Shown here piece after piece: positions 61,347-64,000 of a stretch of DNA of 64,000 nucleotides; the first letter of the stretch is position 1; each line of letters opens with the position of its first letter. Made by a program: the position numbers and the translations under genes. This stretch comes from Bdellovibrionota bacterium. Its GTDB lineage: Bacteria; Bdellovibrionota; Bdellovibrionia; Bdellovibrionales; Bdellovibrionaceae. The notes below the pieces were generated by a model that saw nothing but the letters and a program-made list of their open reading frames with translations, was not told the origin of the DNA and made no database searches. The stretch is from assembly GCA_963170155.1 (NCBI GenBank), contig CAUJGP010000021.1, positions 1 to 64,000 on the forward strand. The letters are read 5' to 3'.

Positions 61347-63760
61347 ATACGATGGTCACGGCGGGAGCTGGAGCGGGTAAAACTTATGGCTTGATCCATA
61401 AAATCGTGGATTTAGTCAGAGAGTCAGTGGATCGTGATTCAGAGCACTTTCCACGTTTTGTGGTGACCACCTTTACGCGCAAAGCGACCCAAGAGGTTCG
61501 TGAAAGGCTTTTATCAAAAGCGTTGGAGCTCAGGCGAACAGACCCTGTTTTTGGTGAAATATTTTTAAACTTTCTGAAGAGCTCCGGTTTTTTGATGGTC
61601 TCTACCATTCATGGAGTCTTGAATCTTTTTTTGAAGCAATATGGTTCTTTGATAGGACTTAATCCTGATTTCAAAGTGAAACCATCTTCTCCCAGACTTC
61701 TCACTCAAACTCTGCATGAGCTGTTTTTACTTCATCCTACAATGATGACTCTGGTTAAAAAATATGGATGGAAAAATCTGAAGTTTTTTTTGCTCGAGTA
61801 TCATAAGGCTAAGACTTTTAATCCACGGATGGAAGGGCTTCCAGATTCCTATTTTTACGGTTTTTGGGAAAGAAAAATAAAATCAATTTATGAAGCCGCT
61901 TTACACTTGTTACGATATATAGAACCTCTCCTGGCTCAAACAAAAGGTGAGAGCTTGTCAAAGTTTTACGGAGGATTGAATGACATCATTTATTCTTTAA
62001 ATGAAAAAAAAGAGTTGTGGAGTGATTTTGAATCTTTAAAAAAAATCTATCAGAAATTACCCCGCAACTTAGGGCCCCTGAAACAATGGGATGAATCTTA
62101 TAAAAATTTGCGCACGCAAATGATGGATGATCTTGCGGCATTGAATGATGACTTCCTCACAATTAAAGAAAATTTTATTCATCATCATCAGGATGCCCTT
62201 CAGTTGCAAGAGCTTGGGCTTGAATTTTCACAGATGTGGTTTAAAAAGAAACTGGAACTGGGCGAATTAGACATTGAAGATTTGGAGTTGTTGAGTCTTT
62301 ATATTCTTCGTCATTATCCGGAGCAAACTAAAAAATTTTCTGAATCTTGGAATTATTGGTTTATTGATGAATATCAAGACACTAGTCCCATTCAAGTTCA
62401 AATCCTCAATGACATGATAGGAGCTTGCCCTCATTATGTTGTCGGTGATCCCCAACAATCTATTTATTTTTTTAGGGGAGCACGGAGTAAGGTTTTCTAT
62501 GAAAAACTCAATTTATTTAAAAAAACACAGGCCAGAATTGAAGAAAAAAAAATCAATCGGCGCTCTTTTGCTCCCACGTTGTATTTTATCAACGATTTGA
62601 TGGATCAGATTAATAAACACCAATTTTCTCCCATGGATTCTTTGAGCGACAATGAAACCAAGGATTTATTGGCGGGCCATTTTTACTTGACGCCGGATAA
62701 AAATGAAGAGCTGCATTTCAACCAGATCATAAAAGTTTTAATGCAACTATTGGAAGAGGGAGTACCTCCTTCGCAAATCGCGATTTTATGTCGGGAGAAC
62801 AGCGAACTTCAAAGAGTGTACGATAAAATCAGATCAGCGGGTTTGCCAGCTCAAGTCTATTCTAAGGGGCGATTTTTAGAAGATCGTCAGGTTCGAGATG
62901 CGTTGTGCTTATGGCACTTTTTGGTTAATCCCTACGATGATATGAATTTAGTCGAATTATTGAGATCTCCATGGTTTCGTGTTTCAGATCAAATTCTTTT
63001 AGAAGTGAGTTTTCAAAAGAGCGATTATCTTTGGAATCGCATTCAAACTCTGGATTTAGAGCCTTTGCTAAAACTCCGTCAGGGACTTCAGGACTTATCT
63101 CACGAAAGTCATTTTTGGATTTGGCAAAAACTACTGATTGATTCTATGGCGTTTTATGATTGTACTCAACAAGATCCCAGTGGACGTAAAGAGGCCAATC
63201 TTTGGAAACTCATTTCAATCATTCATGAAGAAATTAAAATGGGGACACTTGATTATGCAGATCCTCTGAATCGAGCCTTGTCCCTGGAGAATCAGAATGA
63301 AAACGAGGCTCCGTCCATTCGAGAATCTCACCAGATTCAGCTCATGACTATCCACGGAGCTAAGGGGTTGGAGTTTGAACATGTGATTCTGCCTTTTCTC
63401 AATCATTCACGAAAAAAAGAAAGCACAGGCTTTTTCACGACCGATCTTGAAAGCCAGTATTGGGTTCATTCTTTTATGAATGAATCTAATCGGACGACTC
63501 AGAGTCATTACTTTGCTCGCGAAGTGGCAGAGGCCATGAATTCTCTTTTAGATGACGAATTCGAACGACTTTTTTATGTTGCTATAACAAGAGCTAAAAG
63601 AGGATTATACTTCTTCTGTCCTTCTTCAGAGGACGAGTTTTCTAAAACAGGGTGGGCTCGCCATTTGCAAAGTTTTATCTCAAAGGGATCAGGTCGGTTC
63701 ATTGCAGAATCCGGGCGCTATGAGTTTCAGGTGGAAGATCTTCTCCCCGGAACTCCATGA
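61319..63760 (+). CDS. AddA/UvrD-like superfamily 1 DNA helicase
   Basis: An 813-residue helicase with all SF1A motifs: VTAGAGAGKTYG (I), TTFTRKATQEVRERL (Ia), STIHG, WFIDEYQDTSPIQVQIL (II), VVGDPQQSIYFFRGA (III), a long middle region, LMTIHGAKGLEFEHVI (V) and LFYVAITRAKRGLYFF (VI). Full AddA continues with a RecB-type nuclease domain; here only about 50 residues follow motif VI. Together with the gene upstream it probably makes a DNA-end-processing complex with one nuclease. TTGGAG is before the ATG at 61319. Confidence 0.85.
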   Translation: MPNKPTEFINTMVTAGAGAGKTYGLIHKIVDLVRESVDRDSEHFPRFVVTTFTRKATQEVRERLLSKALELRRTDPVFGEIFLNFLKSSGFLMVSTIHGVLNLFLKQYGSLIGLNPDFKVKPSSPRLLTQTLHELFLLHPTMMTLVKKYGWKNLKFFLLEYHKAKTFNPRMEGLPDSYFYGFWERKIKSIYEAALHLLRYIEPLLAQTKGESLSKFYGGLNDIIYSLNEKKELWSDFESLKKIYQKLPRNLGPLKQWDESYKNLRTQMMDDLAALNDDFLTIKENFIHHHQDALQLQELGLEFSQMWFKKKLELGELDIEDLELLSLYILRHYPEQTKKFSESWNYWFIDEYQDTSPIQVQILNDMIGACPHYVVGDPQQSIYFFRGARSKVFYEKLNLFKKTQARIEEKKINRRSFAPTLYFINDLMDQINKHQFSPMDSLSDNETKDLLAGHFYLTPDKNEELHFNQIIKVLMQLLEEGVPPSQIAILCRENSELQRVYDKIRSAGLPAQVYSKGRFLEDRQVRDALCLWHFLVNPYDDMNLVELLRSPWFRVSDQILLEVSFQKSDYLWNRIQTLDLEPLLKLRQGLQDLSHESHFWIWQKLLIDSMAFYDCTQQDPSGRKEANLWKLISIIHEEIKMGTLDYADPLNRALSLENQNENEAPSIRESHQIQLMTIHGAKGLEFEHVILPFLNHSRKKESTGFFTTDLESQYWVHSFMNESNRTTQSHYFAREVAEAMNSLLDDEFERLFYVAITRAKRGLYFFCPSSEDEFSKTGWARHLQSFISKGSGRFIAESGRYEFQVEDLLPGTP

Positions 63761-63900
63761 TGATGAATCGTCACCTCTTGTTAGATCCATTGAGCCTGCT
63801 AGATCCCTACTTGCAACAATGTCATGATAATCTCGATCTTCGAAGCCTGTCATTCCTTCTTCATCGAAAAAACTGCCTGCGTTTTTATTTTTCTCTTTGA
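63757..63900 (+). CDS. Short overlapping frame, 47 residues, doubtful
   Basis: Its ATG overlaps the helicase stop as ATGA, which is often a sign of translational coupling. The product (MMMNRHLLLDPLSLLDPYLQ and 27 more) has no recognised motif and ends before the window edge. It may be a remnant or a chance frame; it is not a nuclease domain. Confidence 0.25.
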   Translation: MMMNRHLLLDPLSLLDPYLQQCHDNLDLRSLSFLLHRKNCLRFYFSL

Positions 63901-64000
63901 GATTACAAAAACTTTTCCATGTTCTTTTAATGAAGATTTGAAATCAGAGTTCCTTTTTTAGAATATCTTTTTTTTTAAATTAATTAGTTTACTCTTTTTC

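Overview
The window looks like chromosomal DNA of an AT-rich, Gram-negative, flagellated bacterium with a double membrane. My best guess is a member of Bdellovibrionota (Bdellovibrio and like organisms). This rests on the combination of a flgM-flgN-flgK-flgL-csrA-fliW locus, many exported proteases and lipoproteins, a dedicated TonB/ExbBD system, a split MetH and several conserved proteins without assigned function. It is inference from gene content, not from a marker gene: I found no rRNA or tRNA gene, no insertion sequence, no prophage and no CRISPR array.

Layout. 1-3.7 kb: an exbB-exbD-tonB-TonB-dependent receptor operon (minus strand, receptor cut by the window edge). 3.8-6.8 kb: GDPD phosphodiesterase, an unassigned pseudo-receiver protein and a DnaQ-type exonuclease. 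6.9-7.7 kb: a ferredoxin and MscL. 7.8-12.7 kb: a trehalose locus, with membrane-anchored OtsA plus OtsB on the minus strand and a GH15 hydrolase divergently transcribed, the two sharing a short intergenic region with an inverted repeat. 12.7-24.8 kb: antiporter, Dps, CNNM/CorC-type protein, a large exported protein that may be BPI-like, MutM, GST, SleB-like hydrolase, exported peroxiredoxin, amidase and an OmpA-family protein. 25-30.2 kb: an island of small lipoproteins and exported hydrolases (matrixin-like, cysteine-peptidase-like, astacin), with a GST-like gene between. 31.2-35.9 kb: the flagellar hook-associated and post-transcriptional control locus. 36-45.2 kb: methyltransferase, small zinc protein, exported EEP-family enzyme, M14 carboxypeptidase, PBP plus FHA protein, patatin, outer-membrane protein. 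45.3-48.4 kb: M23 lipoprotein, glyA, rpiB, pgsA (minus). 48.7-52.8 kb: PilZ protein, YbgC thioesterase, glpX and a run of small conserved genes ending in a nitroreductase. 53-57 kb: a polyproline exported protein, a stand-alone homocysteine-binding module of MetH, and a thiolase with a catalytically degenerate SDR. 57.3-63.9 kb: purD followed by an overlapping AddB-like/AddA-like helicase-nuclease pair.

How the genes may work together. Envelope remodelling and extracellular digestion dominate (SleB-like, M23, PBP, astacin, matrixin-like, M14, EEP, patatin), fed by a TonB uptake system. Osmotic and stress functions (trehalose, MscL, Dps, peroxiredoxin) are grouped in the first third. In the flagellar locus FlgM (anti-sigma-28), FlgN (chaperone), FlgK/FlgL (junction proteins), CsrA and FliW form a control circuit. 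I found a good sigma-70-like promoter in front of flgM and a sigma-28-like promoter in front of csrA.

The items I consider most worth a second look are the polyproline exported protein, the possible bacterial BPI-like protein, the membrane-anchored trehalose-6-phosphate synthase, the protease island, a structured leader upstream of the CNNM gene, and the sigma-28-like promoter of csrA. No single undescribed multi-gene system stands out unambiguously.
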